A DNA stretch of 64,000 nucleotides from Nitrospira sp. (GCA_037045225.1 JBAOHZ010000009.1:2418001-2482000); one strand, 5' to 3'; positions 25,890 to 36,113 are shown, counted from the first letter of the stretch. Notes: a model not told the origin generated them from the sequence alone. Made by a program: numbers and translations.

Positions 25890-27454
25890 CGTGTTGCTGC
25901 CTGGTCAGAAGATGAGTGGGGACGTGCGGCCGCGAGCCTGGCCGTCGGTTTGTCTGGTGTGACCGGAGTCGACTCGTGCTCGACGGCAACTGCGGGAGTC
26001 TTCGAGCCGGCCAGGAGATGCGTCACGCTGGCATGCAGACGGGTCAATAACGGGTTTGGAAAGATTCCCAGCGCGAACACGAGCACGATTAAGGGGATCA
26101 GGGTTGCCGTCTCGCGGACGTTGAGATCCAGAAGATGTGCGCGATGGGCGGCAGCCGGAGTTCCAAAGACCATCCGTTGCATCAGCCAGAGCATGTAGGC
26201 TGCGGCCAGGATCACTCCTAATGCGGCCAACGTCGTCGCGAACTGACTCCACACGAACGTACCGGCCAGGACTAAAAATTCGCCGACGAAACTATTGGTG
26301 CCGGGAAGTCCTAAGGACGACAGCGCAAAAATCATCAGAAAGAGCGCATACCGCGGCATCGGTCCAGCCAGGCCTGTATTGTCCAGAATCTGGCGGCTGT
26401 GAGTCCGTTCGTAGATGATGCCTATGCACAGGAAGAGGCCCCCGGTGGTGATGCCGTGATTCACCATCTGCATCACCGCCCCTTCGATGCCCTGGATGTT
26501 CAGGACGAAAATCCCCAGGGTGACGAAGCCCATGTGGCTGACGCTGGAGTAGGCGATGAGTTTTTTGATGTCCGTCTGGGCCAGGGCCATGTAGGCGCCG
26601 TAAATGATTCCGATGATTGAAAGCGCGATCATCGGCTTGGTGAAGCTCACGGTGGCGTCCGGCAACATCGGCAAGGTAAAGCGGAGGAAGCCGTACGTCC
26701 CCATTTTCAACAGGACACTTGCGAGAATCACGCTGCCTGCGGTCGGTGCCTCCACGTGCGCATCAGGCAACCAGGTATGGAAAGGAAACATCGGCACCTT
26801 CACCGCGAAGGCGGCGAAGAAGGCGAGGAACAGCCACATCTGGAGGGAGGCGCTGTAGGTGCCGCGGCTCAATTCCAGGATATCGAAGGTGTGCCCGCCC
26901 TGGAAGTAGAGGACGAGGATGGCGACCAGGAGCAGCACGCTGCCGGCCAGGGTATAGAGGAAAAACTTGATCGCTGCATAGAGACGGTTGGGGCCGCCCC
27001 AGACGCCGATGAGCAGATACATCGGGATCAGCATGGCTTCCCAGAACACGTAAAACAGCACGAAGTCCAAGGCGACGAACACCCCTAGCATCGCCGTTTC
27101 CATCACCAGGAGCATCGACATGAATAGCTGGACGCGCTTCTCGATCGCGGTCCAGGACACGGCGACGCACAAGGGCATGAGGAACGTGGTCATCAACACC
27201 AGTGGAAAACTAATGCCGTCAAGGCCCAGGCTGTATCGCACCGGAGGAGAGTTGATCCAGGAGGCATGCTCCACGAACTGCATCCCGGCGGTTGAGGAGT
27301 CGAAGAGCCACCAGAGAGGGAGGGCCAGCAGGAAGTCGGCGACGGTCACGCCGAGCGCCAGCCAGCGGGCGGACTCCGCCTTGACCAGCAGGCACAACAG
27401 GGCTCCGGCTAACGGCAGGAAAATGATCAGACTCAGCCAGGGAAACGAACTCAC
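25886..27454 (-). CDS. nuoM: NADH-quinone oxidoreductase subunit M
   Basis: A 522-residue proton-pumping subunit of complex I, related to Mrp-type antiporters. Recognisable segments are EAMLIPMYLLIGVWGG (with the conserved Glu), AVKVPMFPFHTWLPDAHVEAP (central Lys and proton-path residues), AQTDIKKLIAYSSVSHMGFV and the MVNHGITTGGLFLCIGIIYER helix. The C-terminal 45 residues after the last helix are a hydrophilic Pro/Ala/Thr-rich tail not typical of the subunit. It lies between nuoL (33-base gap) and nuoN (4-base overlap). Confidence 0.97.
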   Translation of the reverse strand: MSSFPWLSLIIFLPLAGALLCLLVKAESARWLALGVTVADFLLALPLWWLFDSSTAGMQFVEHASWINSPPVRYSLGLDGISFPLVLMTTFLMPLCVAVSWTAIEKRVQLFMSMLLVMETAMLGVFVALDFVLFYVFWEAMLIPMYLLIGVWGGPNRLYAAIKFFLYTLAGSVLLLVAILVLYFQGGHTFDILELSRGTYSASLQMWLFLAFFAAFAVKVPMFPFHTWLPDAHVEAPTAGSVILASVLLKMGTYGFLRFTLPMLPDATVSFTKPMIALSIIGIIYGAYMALAQTDIKKLIAYSSVSHMGFVTLGIFVLNIQGIEGAVMQMVNHGITTGGLFLCIGIIYERTHSRQILDNTGLAGPMPRYALFLMIFALSSLGLPGTNSFVGEFLVLAGTFVWSQFATTLAALGVILAAAYMLWLMQRMVFGTPAAAHRAHLLDLNVRETATLIPLIVLVFALGIFPNPLLTRLHASVTHLLAGSKTPAVAVEHESTPVTPDKPTARLAAARPHSSSDQAATR

Positions 27455-27487
27455 GAATGCGTCCTTCTCTTGCTCTTGCGCGTCACA

Positions 27488-29386
27488 CTAGAACAACAAA
27501 TACACCGTTAGGATCACCACGGCCCCCAGCGTCATGCCGAGCGCGTAATGTTGCGTTTGTCCGGTCTGTGTCAATCGGATGAGCCAGCCGCCCCAGGCGA
27601 TGGCGCGAGCGACTCCGTTGACCGCCCCGTCGATAATCGCAACATCGACATGTTTCCAGAGCCCCTGCGCCGCCGACAGGGTCGGGCGGACCAGTGCGCG
27701 GTCGTACGCTTCATCGATATACCACTTGTTCAGCGACAACTCATATGCCGCGTGCCATTGGCGCGCGAGCCGGTCCGGCAAACCGGGATTCAACACGTAG
27801 AGATAATACGCCGCCCCGATCCCCGTGAGCCCCATCAACGTGGCGACCGCCATGATGCCGTAGGCGGCCGACCCTTCATGATGACCGGCTGCCCCTTCGC
27901 CATGGAAGACCGGTTCCAGAAACTCCGGAATGCCCAGATATCCGGCGACGATACTCAATACGGCTAGTACCATGAGGGGAGCGGTCATCGTGATTGAGGG
28001 TTCGTGGATATGGCCTGCGTGGTGCGGATCGACGCGAGATTTTCCCCAGAAGGTCACGAAGACCAGACGGAAGCTATAGAAAGCGGTTAATCCAGCCGTC
28101 AGCAGCCCGCAGATCGTGAGCACCTGGCCCAAGGGACCGGATGACCAGGATGAGAGCAGCAGATCGTCTTTGCTGAAGAATCCGGCGGTGAGCGGGAATC
28201 CTGCCAACGCGAGTGAACCGATGAGGAAGGTCCAATAGGTGACGGGGAGCTTGTCTTTCAAGCCGCCCATGTGGCGCATGTCCTGTTCATGGTGCAAGGC
28301 GATGATGACCGACCCGCAGCCGAGGAAGAGGAGGGCTTTGAAGGCGCCGTGGGTGAGCAGGTGGTACATGCCCGCGCTGTAGGCGCCCAAGCCGCAGGCC
28401 ATCACCATGTAGCCCAGCTGGCTCATGGTCGAATAGGCCACCACGCGTTTGATATCGGTCTGAGTCAAGGCGATGGTGGCGCCCAGCATCATGGTCAGCC
28501 CGCCGACCAACGCCACGACAGTCATGGCCGTGGGAGACAGGTTATAGAGCGGCGAGAGGCGCGCGACCATAAAGACACCGGCTGTGACCATGGTGGCGGC
28601 ATGGATCAAGGCGGAGATCGGCGTCGGGCCTTCCATCGCATCGGGGAGCCAGACATGCAGCGGTACCTGCGCCGATTTGCCCACGGCCCCGGTAAAGAGC
28701 AGGAGGCAGATCATGGTCATGACTGAGACATCCCAGGTGCCGCCGAACGGTCCAAGGAGATTCGTGGTCTTGGAAGCCAGACCGTCGGCTTGCGCGAAGA
28801 CCGTGGCGAAATCGAGCGAGCCGAAGGAGTACCACACGAGGAACAGGCCGAGGATGAAGCCGAAGTCGCCGACGCGATTGACCAGGAACGCCTTCGTGGC
28901 GGCGGCGCAGGCACTGGCCCGCTCATACCAGTGGCCGATCAGCAGGTAGGAACAGAGTCCCACCGCCTCCCAGAACACGAACAGCTGGAGCAGATTGTCC
29001 GCCATCACCAGCATCAGCATGGAGAAGGTGAACAGGGCGATATACGCAAAGAAGCGGGCGTATCCCGGTTCGCCATGCATGTAGCCGATGGTGTAGATGT
29101 GCACCAACGTACTGACCGTGGTGACCAGGATCAACATGACGGCGGTCAGGCGATCGATCGAAATCCCGATGTGAACGTCCAGATTGCCGGAGGTCAGCCA
29201 GGTATAGAGGGGCACGTTGATGGCTTGGCCGGTGGCCACGTCGTGCAAGGCCATCAGCGAGAGCAGAAACGAACCGACCATCGCCGGAACCGCCACCAGG
29301 TGGGCACGGTCCTTGATCCACTGCTCGCCGATACCGACGATCAGAAAGGCGAACAAGGGGAGAAATGGAATCAACGTATAGAGCAT
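27488..29386 (-). CDS. nuoL: NADH-quinone oxidoreductase subunit L
   Basis: A 632-residue distal proton-pumping subunit of complex I. Segments typical of NuoL are present: FWEAVGLCSYLLIGHWY, FLVNRVGDFGFILGLFLVW, AQVPLHVWLPDAMEGPTPIS, LIHAATMVTAGVFMVARLSP and AYSTMSQLGYMVMACG. The C-terminal part, after about residue 480, contains the long lateral helix and a last anchoring helix. The length is normal. It follows nuoK by 16 bases on the same strand. Confidence 0.97.
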   Translation of the reverse strand: MLYTLIPFLPLFAFLIVGIGEQWIKDRAHLVAVPAMVGSFLLSLMALHDVATGQAINVPLYTWLTSGNLDVHIGISIDRLTAVMLILVTTVSTLVHIYTIGYMHGEPGYARFFAYIALFTFSMLMLVMADNLLQLFVFWEAVGLCSYLLIGHWYERASACAAATKAFLVNRVGDFGFILGLFLVWYSFGSLDFATVFAQADGLASKTTNLLGPFGGTWDVSVMTMICLLLFTGAVGKSAQVPLHVWLPDAMEGPTPISALIHAATMVTAGVFMVARLSPLYNLSPTAMTVVALVGGLTMMLGATIALTQTDIKRVVAYSTMSQLGYMVMACGLGAYSAGMYHLLTHGAFKALLFLGCGSVIIALHHEQDMRHMGGLKDKLPVTYWTFLIGSLALAGFPLTAGFFSKDDLLLSSWSSGPLGQVLTICGLLTAGLTAFYSFRLVFVTFWGKSRVDPHHAGHIHEPSITMTAPLMVLAVLSIVAGYLGIPEFLEPVFHGEGAAGHHEGSAAYGIMAVATLMGLTGIGAAYYLYVLNPGLPDRLARQWHAAYELSLNKWYIDEAYDRALVRPTLSAAQGLWKHVDVAIIDGAVNGVARAIAWGGWLIRLTQTGQTQHYALGMTLGAVVILTVYLLF

Positions 29387-29402
29387 AGTCGGTGCAGTCG
29401 GT

Positions 29403-29708
29403 CTATCGCTTCAACAGGTTCAGATCGTCGACGTAAATGGATGAATTCGACCGGTGCAGGGCGATGATGATGGCCAGACCCACGGCCACTTCAGCCGCCG
29501 CTACGGTCAAGGCGAAGAATACGAACACCTGCCCTGCCACATTGTGAAAATACTCCGAAAAGGCCACGAAGTTGATGTTCGTGGCATTCAGCATCAACTC
29601 CACCGACAGCAGGATCACAATGATGTTGCGCCGGATCAGCACCCCGACCACACCCGTGAGGAACACAAATCCGCTCAGGATCAAATAGTAGGATAACGGG
29701 ACAGCCAT
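29403..29708 (-). CDS. nuoK: NADH-quinone oxidoreductase subunit K
   Basis: A 101-residue, three-helix subunit of the complex I membrane arm. The conserved VELMLNATNINFVAFS segment carries the buried Glu of the second helix, and VAAAEVAVGLAIIIALHR the second conserved Glu. Both belong to the central proton-translocating axis. It sits 14 bases after nuoJ and 16 bases before nuoL. Confidence 0.96.
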   Translation of the reverse strand: MAVPLSYYLILSGFVFLTGVVGVLIRRNIIVILLSVELMLNATNINFVAFSEYFHNVAGQVFVFFALTVAAAEVAVGLAIIIALHRSNSSIYVDDLNLLKR

Positions 29709-29722
29709 GTGATTACCGATGA

Positions 29723-30232
29723 TTACTGCACGGGTTCATTGATGTCTTTCTTCGCCAGGATGATCGCCCCGATCATAGCTACCAGGAGAATCAGCGATGC
29801 GACCTCGAACGGGAACAAATAGGTCGAGTACAGGGCTTCTCCGATCATTTCGGTGTTGCCTGGCCCTTCGACCAGGTCGGACGCCGCCGGGGCTGCAGCG
29901 CCGGTCCGCGACTGGATGACCAGCAGAATCACCTCGGTACACAGCACGACCCCCAGCAATCCCGCCACTGGAAGCTGGTTGTGGTACCGCTCCTCGGACT
30001 TGATGCTCAGTAACATGACCACGAAGAGGTACAGCACCAGGATCGCGCCGGCATACACGACGATTTGCACCGCTGCCAGGAACTCCGCGTGCAGGGTGAT
30101 GTAGAGTCCCGCCACATGAAAAAACATGATCAGGAGGGACAACGCGCTGTAGACCGGATTTCGCAAGGCGACTACCAGTATGGAGGTGCCGGCGATAACT
30201 GCAGCAAAATAAAAGAAGAAAATATGATCCAT
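29723..30232 (-). CDS. nuoJ: NADH-quinone oxidoreductase subunit J
   Basis: A 169-residue five-helix subunit of complex I. NPVYSALSLLIMFFHVAGLY is the first conserved helix and FLAAVQIVVYAGAILVLYLF is the family signature region with the pi-bulge Tyr. ATG 30232 is chosen because the family begins at the first helix; a longer in-frame start would add a non-conserved leader. A 130-base gap separates it from nuoI upstream, unusual for this compact operon, with nothing recognisable in it. Confidence 0.95.
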   Translation of the reverse strand: MDHIFFFYFAAVIAGTSILVVALRNPVYSALSLLIMFFHVAGLYITLHAEFLAAVQIVVYAGAILVLYLFVVMLLSIKSEERYHNQLPVAGLLGVVLCTEVILLVIQSRTGAAAPAASDLVEGPGNTEMIGEALYSTYLFPFEVASLILLVAMIGAIILAKKDINEPVQ

Positions 30233-30362
30233 GCGTCCGTCGTCTCTTCCGAATCCGATGAAGGTCCTGCCCCCTGTTACCCTTGCGTCCTGCCCGGTAG
30301 CAGCCTGTTCCGCCTCGGTCGTCTCGGTGTGGGGGGCCAGCACGGAGGACGAGGCGGGAGGC

Positions 30363-30938
30363 CTAGTTCTCCTTTTGCGGGAGATGCTTGAAGGTCACGT
30401 TGAAAAACGCCACGTTCGGATGCTGCAGCTCGAGGCGTTTTTCCCGGACGGGAAACGAACGGTCGCCGATGGCGAGCAGTTGTTGCTTGTTGAGGTGCAG
30501 CTGGCGCTTATCGTACACGGCCCATTCAAACTCGCGTGTCATGCTCAGGGCATCTACGGGACAGGCGTCGACGCAGAGGCCGCAAAAGAGACAGCGCGTC
30601 ATGTCCATATAATATTCCTTGGAATACCGTTTGGTCGGTTCCCCGGGGACTTCCCCGCTGACGACCCGGATGACCCGTGAAGGACAGGCCGCTTCGCACA
30701 GGTCGCAGCCGACACATTTTTCCGTCCCGTCGTCATACCGCAGCAAGGCCAGCATGCCTCGATAGTTGTCGGGCAGCAGGCGTTTCTCATGCGGGTATTG
30801 CAGGGTGATCGGCTTGTAGTTGAGTAGATGTGTCAGCGTCGCCTTCATGCCCACCAAGAGCTCATAGAAGATCAGCGTCTTCAGCCAATCGCTGAACGAC
30901 GATTTCCGTTTGGGCTGTGTTGTGACGGCGACGTTCAT
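30363..30938 (-). CDS. nuoI: NADH-quinone oxidoreductase subunit I
   Basis: A 191-residue ferredoxin-like subunit that carries clusters N6a and N6b in the peripheral arm. Both 8Fe-8S ligand sets are complete: CVGCDLCEAACPSRVI and CLFCGLCVDACPVDALS. The short amphipathic N-terminus (about 15-40) docks on NuoH. It lies 9 bases after nuoH. Confidence 0.97.
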   Translation of the reverse strand: MNVAVTTQPKRKSSFSDWLKTLIFYELLVGMKATLTHLLNYKPITLQYPHEKRLLPDNYRGMLALLRYDDGTEKCVGCDLCEAACPSRVIRVVSGEVPGEPTKRYSKEYYMDMTRCLFCGLCVDACPVDALSMTREFEWAVYDKRQLHLNKQQLLAIGDRSFPVREKRLELQHPNVAFFNVTFKHLPQKEN

Positions 30939-30947
30939 TTCACTCCG

Positions 30948-32015
30948 TTACCGCGGAAAGAAATAGGCGGCAATGGCCGTCAGGACGATGTTCCCCAACG
31001 CAATCGGGAGCATCACTTTCCAGCCGAACCGCATCAGTTGGTCGTACCGCAGGCGGGGCAGGGTCGCCCGCAGCCAGAAGAATAGGAACAGGAAGAAGTA
31101 GACCTTTGCGGCAAACCACACGACGTTTTCAATCCAGGCCAGACTGTCCAAGCCGATGTGCCCCAGGATCGTGCCCGGATAGGGCGCGTTCCATCCGCCA
31201 AGGAACAGCGCCGCCGCGACACAGGACACCAGAATCATGTTGGCGTATTCCGCGATGAAGAAGAAGGCGAAGCGCATGCCGCTGTATTCGGTGAAGAAGC
31301 CCGCCACGAGTTCGCTCTCCGCTTCCGGCAGGTCGAACGGCACCCGGTTCGTCTCAGCAACCGCGGAAATGACGTAGACCACGAAGGCGAAAATCTGTGG
31401 GAAGGGCATGGCGATGACGAACCAGTTCCAGAATCCTCCCGCCTGCGCTTCCGTGATCTTCACGAGGCTGAGCGAGCCGGACAGCAGGATGACACCGACG
31501 ATCGCCAGGCCGACGCACAATTCGTAGCTGATGACCTGCGCGGCGGAACGGAGTCCGCCGAGGAGGGAATATTTGCTGTTCGAGGACCAGCCGCCCAGGA
31601 TGATCCCGTAGGCGCCGATCGAGGCAAAGGCCAGGATGTAGAGGATGCCGATGTTGATGTCGCTGATCACGAACGGCTTAATCTGCATCCCGAACAGTTC
31701 GATGGTCAGGCTCGGGCCGAAGGGAATCACCGCAAATCCGATCATGGCCGGTACCAGGGCCAGAATCGGTGCGAGGGTAAAGAGGAATTTATTGGCTCCC
31801 GCCGGGATGATGTCTTCTTTGAAGAAGAGTTTGAGTCCGTCGGCGATCGGTTGCAGCACACCATAAGGGCCGACTTCCATCGGGCCCATGCGATCCTGCA
31901 TCCAGCCAAGGACTTTCCGCTCTGCGAGGGTGAGGACCATGACGGTCAGCATCACCACTCCCATTACCGCGGCGATTTGAGCTAACGACACCGCCAGTCG
32001 TAATCCGATTTCCAT
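30948..32015 (-). CDS. nuoH: NADH-quinone oxidoreductase subunit H
   Basis: A 355-residue subunit that forms the quinone chamber with NuoB and NuoD. Signature regions: ERKVLGWMQDRMGPMEVGPY, GVLQPIADGLKLFFKEDIIP, the acidic loop with PFDLPEAESELVAGFFTEYS, and FFWLRATLPRLRYDQLMRFG near the end. Eight or nine helices are expected. It follows nuoG by 24 bases. Confidence 0.97.
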   Translation of the reverse strand: MEIGLRLAVSLAQIAAVMGVVMLTVMVLTLAERKVLGWMQDRMGPMEVGPYGVLQPIADGLKLFFKEDIIPAGANKFLFTLAPILALVPAMIGFAVIPFGPSLTIELFGMQIKPFVISDINIGILYILAFASIGAYGIILGGWSSNSKYSLLGGLRSAAQVISYELCVGLAIVGVILLSGSLSLVKITEAQAGGFWNWFVIAMPFPQIFAFVVYVISAVAETNRVPFDLPEAESELVAGFFTEYSGMRFAFFFIAEYANMILVSCVAAALFLGGWNAPYPGTILGHIGLDSLAWIENVVWFAAKVYFFLFLFFWLRATLPRLRYDQLMRFGWKVMLPIALGNIVLTAIAAYFFPR

Positions 32016-32039
32016 GACAACAATACTCCTCGTCCCGTC

Positions 32040-34709
32040 CTACGAGACCTTCGCGAGAGTCACCTGTGCGAGCTTAAAATAGGGGATTTGAGTCCGGGGA
32101 TCAATCGTCCATTCTGCGAGTTGTTTGGCCTCGTGGTCGAAATGCTCCGGGAACCACACCAGGCCTGCCGGCACACGTTCGCGAAGTTTCACCGTGGTGG
32201 TGATGGCGCCGCGTGAATTGGAGACCGTGACCTGCCCTCCGTCCGTCAGTCCGAGTGCGGCTGCGTCGGTTGGATTGATGGAGAGGAATCCTTCCTGCTG
32301 CAATTGGAGCAGTCCCTTGGAGCGAGTGGACAGTTTTCCGGAGTGAAACAGCGTTTGCACGAACATCAGTGTGAACGGGCCATCGTTGGTCTGCAGCGGT
32401 CGGCTCAGGGCATAGCGTCTGTCCACATCATCCGCAAATCCGTCTGCCAGATACCGGTTCAACACGGCCGGGTCGACTTTGGGTGGTGTGGGAACCGGGC
32501 CTAACAGTCCATACCCGGGGATGACCGTCCGGATCTCTTTCAAGATTTCTCTCGCGTCGCCATATTCAAGTGGCGAGCCCATTAGCACGGAGAGCGCCGA
32601 GAATATTTCCCAGTCGCGGCGGCTGTCGCCCACGGGATTGATCGCTTGTCGAACACCCTGCACATGACCTTCCGAATTGGTGAAGGTGCCGTCCTTTTCC
32701 ATATACGAGCAGGCGGGGAACACCACATGGGCCATCGCCGCGGTCTCGGTGAGAAACAATTCCTGACAGACCAGCAGATCCAGCTTCCCGAGGGCTTCTT
32801 TGGTCCGGGCTGCAGCAGGCAGGGTGCCGATCGGGTTTTCACCGACCACGAACATGGCCTTGAGGGTGCCCTTGTGTGCCGCCGCAAGCATCTCGGTGAG
32901 CGAAGCCCCGGGTGTGCGGGGCAATTCTTCTCGCCATAGGGCCGCGATGTGATCACGGACGGGCTGGTCGTTGAGTGGCGCGGGTCCGGGAAAGAATTCG
33001 GCGACGGCGCCCATTTCGACGGCGCCTTGATCGTTATTTTCTTCGGCCAGCGGCCCGAGTCCACAGCCGAGCTTATCGAGTTTTCCGAGCAGAATCAGAA
33101 GATCCAGCAGATTGGTGACCGTTGCGTCTCCGCCCGGATGGCGCAACACCGCATTGCCGACCAGGATTACCAACCGGTTGGTGTTCGCCAGTACGTTGGC
33201 CGTCGCTTCCCATTGGTCGCGGCGTTGGCCGGTGGCCGTCTCCAGGGCGTCCCAGGAGGTGGCCTGGAGTGCGGACGTGAGTCGTTGCACAAAGGCCGGC
33301 GCCTGTTGTGCCACGGTGGCATCGACTAGGTTGCCGTCGATGACCGCCTTGATGATGCCTAGCACGGTATTGCCGAATTGTGCGGGATGTGTCGGGAAAT
33401 GTTGCTGGGCCAGGTTCGTGATGTTGCTCAGGGTATCGATGGCCGGCTGCAGGGCTTCCACGGTGACGAGACCGGCCTGCCGTTTCTTGACGGCTTCCTT
33501 GACCTTGAGTCCCGTGATCGGGCTGGTTTCGGTGATGTTCGTGCCGACCAGCAGCAGCATATTCGCGGCGACGATGTCTTCAAAGGCGATGGTCCAGCGA
33601 TGGGTGCCCTGCACGCGTCGGAGCGCTTGCACGCCGTTCAGGTGGCCATATCGCGCACTGCTGTCGATTCGGTTGGTGCCAATCACCTGGCGCATGAACT
33701 TTTGGAACACATAGAGGTCTTCGTTCGTGCAACGAGAGGTAATCAATCCTCCGAAGGCATCTGCGCCGTGCGCCAGTTTCAGGCGGAGGGCTTGCTCGGC
33801 GACGTATTCCAACGCGTCTTCCCAGGTAGCCTCGACCAACGTGCCTTCGCGGCGGATCAAGGGATGGGTGAGGCGGCCGGCGTGGCTGGTGGCCTGGAAG
33901 CCGAAGAAGCCCCGGGCGCAGAGGTCGCCGTTATTCCGCCCGGCGCCGTGCGCGGAATTGACCTCGATCAGTTCATTGTCCTTGGTCTGTACGGTGATGC
34001 GGCAACCGTCGCCACAGAAGGTGCAGATCGTGTCGGCTCGCTTGAGCATCCAGGGGCGATACTCATACATGGAGAGACGGCTCGTAATGGCGCCGACGGG
34101 GCAGATCTGGATGCAGCCGCCACAGAATTCGCAATCGAGTTCATGCGGACCGAAGTGTTTGATCTCGGTCATGGTGCCGCGTCCCACCGGAGCCAGCGCC
34201 TTCACGTCCATGATTTCGTCGCAATAGCGGACGCAGCGCAAACACTGCACGCAGCGGTTCATCTGCGTTTCGATGAGTGGGCTGAAGTACTCTTTTGGGA
34301 AGATCCGTTTGGTTTCCGTGAACCGGCTGGTCGTCGGCGTGTATTGATGCGAGAAGTCCTGGAGATCGCATTTGCCGCCCTGGTCGCAGACCGGGCAATC
34401 CAACGGATGGTTGGCCAGGATGAATTCCAGGACCGACTTGTGGGCATCGTCCACCGTGGTGGTGGCGGTGCGCACGGCCATGCCTTCGGCGACCGGCGTG
34501 CTGCAGGCGGTCTGGAGTTTCGGCATCTTCTCGACTTCGACCAGGCACATCCGGCAGTTGGCATCCGGTTTGAGCTTGGGGTGGTAACAAAAATGCGGAA
34601 TCATCACCCCGACGCGTCGCGCCGCTTCGATCACCAGGGTTCCCTTGGGGACCGCGACCGTCGTGCCGTCGATGGTGAGCCGGACTGTTTCTGGTTTTGG
34701 ATCAGACAT
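32040..34709 (-). CDS. nuoG: NADH-quinone oxidoreductase subunit G
   Basis: An 889-residue iron-sulfur subunit of the NADH module. The N-terminal 2Fe-2S domain has IPHFCYHPKL and CRMCLVEVEK. The His-Cys 4Fe-4S cluster sits near LDCPVCDQGGKCDLQ, and a two-cluster ferredoxin domain has CVQCLRCVRYC and CEFCGGCIQICPVGAI. The optional N7 cluster is present (CTFCGDGCRI, then LCARG), ahead of a molybdopterin-oxidoreductase-like domain of about 600 residues that binds no cofactor. N7 presence is typical of some but not all NuoG. The gene has 24-96 base gaps to its neighbours. Confidence 0.96.
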   Translation of the reverse strand: MSDPKPETVRLTIDGTTVAVPKGTLVIEAARRVGVMIPHFCYHPKLKPDANCRMCLVEVEKMPKLQTACSTPVAEGMAVRTATTTVDDAHKSVLEFILANHPLDCPVCDQGGKCDLQDFSHQYTPTTSRFTETKRIFPKEYFSPLIETQMNRCVQCLRCVRYCDEIMDVKALAPVGRGTMTEIKHFGPHELDCEFCGGCIQICPVGAITSRLSMYEYRPWMLKRADTICTFCGDGCRITVQTKDNELIEVNSAHGAGRNNGDLCARGFFGFQATSHAGRLTHPLIRREGTLVEATWEDALEYVAEQALRLKLAHGADAFGGLITSRCTNEDLYVFQKFMRQVIGTNRIDSSARYGHLNGVQALRRVQGTHRWTIAFEDIVAANMLLLVGTNITETSPITGLKVKEAVKKRQAGLVTVEALQPAIDTLSNITNLAQQHFPTHPAQFGNTVLGIIKAVIDGNLVDATVAQQAPAFVQRLTSALQATSWDALETATGQRRDQWEATANVLANTNRLVILVGNAVLRHPGGDATVTNLLDLLILLGKLDKLGCGLGPLAEENNDQGAVEMGAVAEFFPGPAPLNDQPVRDHIAALWREELPRTPGASLTEMLAAAHKGTLKAMFVVGENPIGTLPAAARTKEALGKLDLLVCQELFLTETAAMAHVVFPACSYMEKDGTFTNSEGHVQGVRQAINPVGDSRRDWEIFSALSVLMGSPLEYGDAREILKEIRTVIPGYGLLGPVPTPPKVDPAVLNRYLADGFADDVDRRYALSRPLQTNDGPFTLMFVQTLFHSGKLSTRSKGLLQLQQEGFLSINPTDAAALGLTDGGQVTVSNSRGAITTTVKLRERVPAGLVWFPEHFDHEAKQLAEWTIDPRTQIPYFKLAQVTLAKVS

Positions 34710-34722
34710 AATATACGTCGTT

Positions 34723-34743
34723 CGTCGCTCGTGAAGCGTGAAG
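34723..34743. repeat. Intergenic repeat, family C, copy 2
   Basis: CGTCGCTCGTGAAGCGTGAA lies in the 96-base nuoF-nuoG gap. Its complement occurs at 39156-39176 and, in part, at 20391-20407. A weaker mirrored word (GACGAGAGACGCTCCACGC) follows about 40 bases on, so the element may fold. It interrupts an operon and does not look like a strong terminator. Confidence 0.5.
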
Positions 34744-34805
34744 TATTGTGAGTGATACGCAGCGTCCGTTGTGCTCCGATGACGAGAGACGCTCCACGCG
34801 ATACG

Positions 34806-36113
34806 TCAATGTTTGGCTCCCGCCGGCTCCGGCCGTATTAAGTTTGCCGCCTCGGCTGCGTGGATCATGGCGACATACTCATGCCGCCAGTGTTTGAGCG
34901 TGCTCAGGATCGGCGACACCTCGGCATCGCCGAAGGCGCAGACCGTTCGACCGGCAATGTTTTTACACAGGTCGGTCAGGGTTTCAAGGTCCGCCATCCG
35001 GCCACGCTTGTTGACGATCCGGCGCATGATCTGCACGAGCCACGAGCTGCCTTCGCGACAGGGACTGCACTTGCCGCAGGACTCGTGATAGAAAAATTCC
35101 ATCAGGCGCAGGGCCGCCCACACCATGTCGGTGCCCTCTTCCATGACCGTTACTCCGCCGGACCCCAGCATGGACCCCGCCAACGCGACGGATTCAAAAT
35201 CCAGCTTCACATCCAAGTGATCGGGGGTCAGAAAGGGCGCGGAGGCGCCCCCTGGAATGAAGGCCTTCAATTTTTTGTCCGACCGCATACCGCCGGCATG
35301 CTCGTAGATCAGTTCGCGAACGGTAATCCCCATTGGGACTTCATAATTGCCGGGTCGCGCCACATGCCCACTGACGCAGAAGACTCGCGTGCCGGTGCTC
35401 TTCGGCGGTGATCCGATCGAGGCGAACCATTCGGCGCCCCGGTTGAGGATGTGCGGCAGATTGGCCAGGGTCTCGACATTGTTCACCACGGTCGGCTTGT
35501 TGTAGAGCCCATGTGTGGCCGGGAACGGCGGCTTGACGCGCGGAAGGCCGCGTTTGCCCTCGAGCGATTCCAGGAGCGCCGTTTCTTCACCGCAGATGTA
35601 GGCGCCGGCCCCCCGGTGGACCCAAATGTCGATCGAGGTGGTCGAGCCGAAAATATTTTTGCCGACATATCCCGCCGCGCGTGCGTCCTTGATGGCCTGT
35701 TCGAGAATCTTGGCCCCCAGGACGAATTCTCCGCGAATATAGATATAGGAACTGGCTGCGCCAATGGCATAACAAGCGAGCAACATACCTTCAAGCAATT
35801 GATGCGGGTCACGTTCGATGAGCTGGCGATCTTTGAACGTGCCTGGTTCGCTTTCATCGGCGTTGCAGCAGAGGTAGCGTGGGCCCTGGTAGTCCTTGGG
35901 CAGAAATCCCCATTTGACACCGGTCGGAAATCCGGCGCCGCCGCGCCCCCGCAGTCCGGACTTCATGACGACTGCGGTCACGTCCGCAGGGCTCACTTTG
36001 CCCAGCACCTTCCGGATGGCCTGGTAGCCGCCGACGCGTTCATACTCCGTCAGCGAACCCGTATAGCCGGGTTGCTGCATGTTTTTCAGTAAAATGGGTT
36101 CGTACTTCGGCAT
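34806..36113 (-). CDS. nuoF: NADH-quinone oxidoreductase subunit F
   Basis: A 435-residue subunit that binds NADH and FMN and carries cluster N3. GLRGRGGAGFPTGVKWGF marks the FMN/NADH site, NADESEPGTFKDR follows, and ESCGKCSPCREGSSWL near 350 with a later Cys (DLCKNIAGRTVCAFGD) binds the 4Fe-4S cluster. It completes the electron-input module with NuoE and NuoG. A family B repeat lies in the gap before it. Confidence 0.97.
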   Translation of the reverse strand: MPKYEPILLKNMQQPGYTGSLTEYERVGGYQAIRKVLGKVSPADVTAVVMKSGLRGRGGAGFPTGVKWGFLPKDYQGPRYLCCNADESEPGTFKDRQLIERDPHQLLEGMLLACYAIGAASSYIYIRGEFVLGAKILEQAIKDARAAGYVGKNIFGSTTSIDIWVHRGAGAYICGEETALLESLEGKRGLPRVKPPFPATHGLYNKPTVVNNVETLANLPHILNRGAEWFASIGSPPKSTGTRVFCVSGHVARPGNYEVPMGITVRELIYEHAGGMRSDKKLKAFIPGGASAPFLTPDHLDVKLDFESVALAGSMLGSGGVTVMEEGTDMVWAALRLMEFFYHESCGKCSPCREGSSWLVQIMRRIVNKRGRMADLETLTDLCKNIAGRTVCAFGDAEVSPILSTLKHWRHEYVAMIHAAEAANLIRPEPAGAKH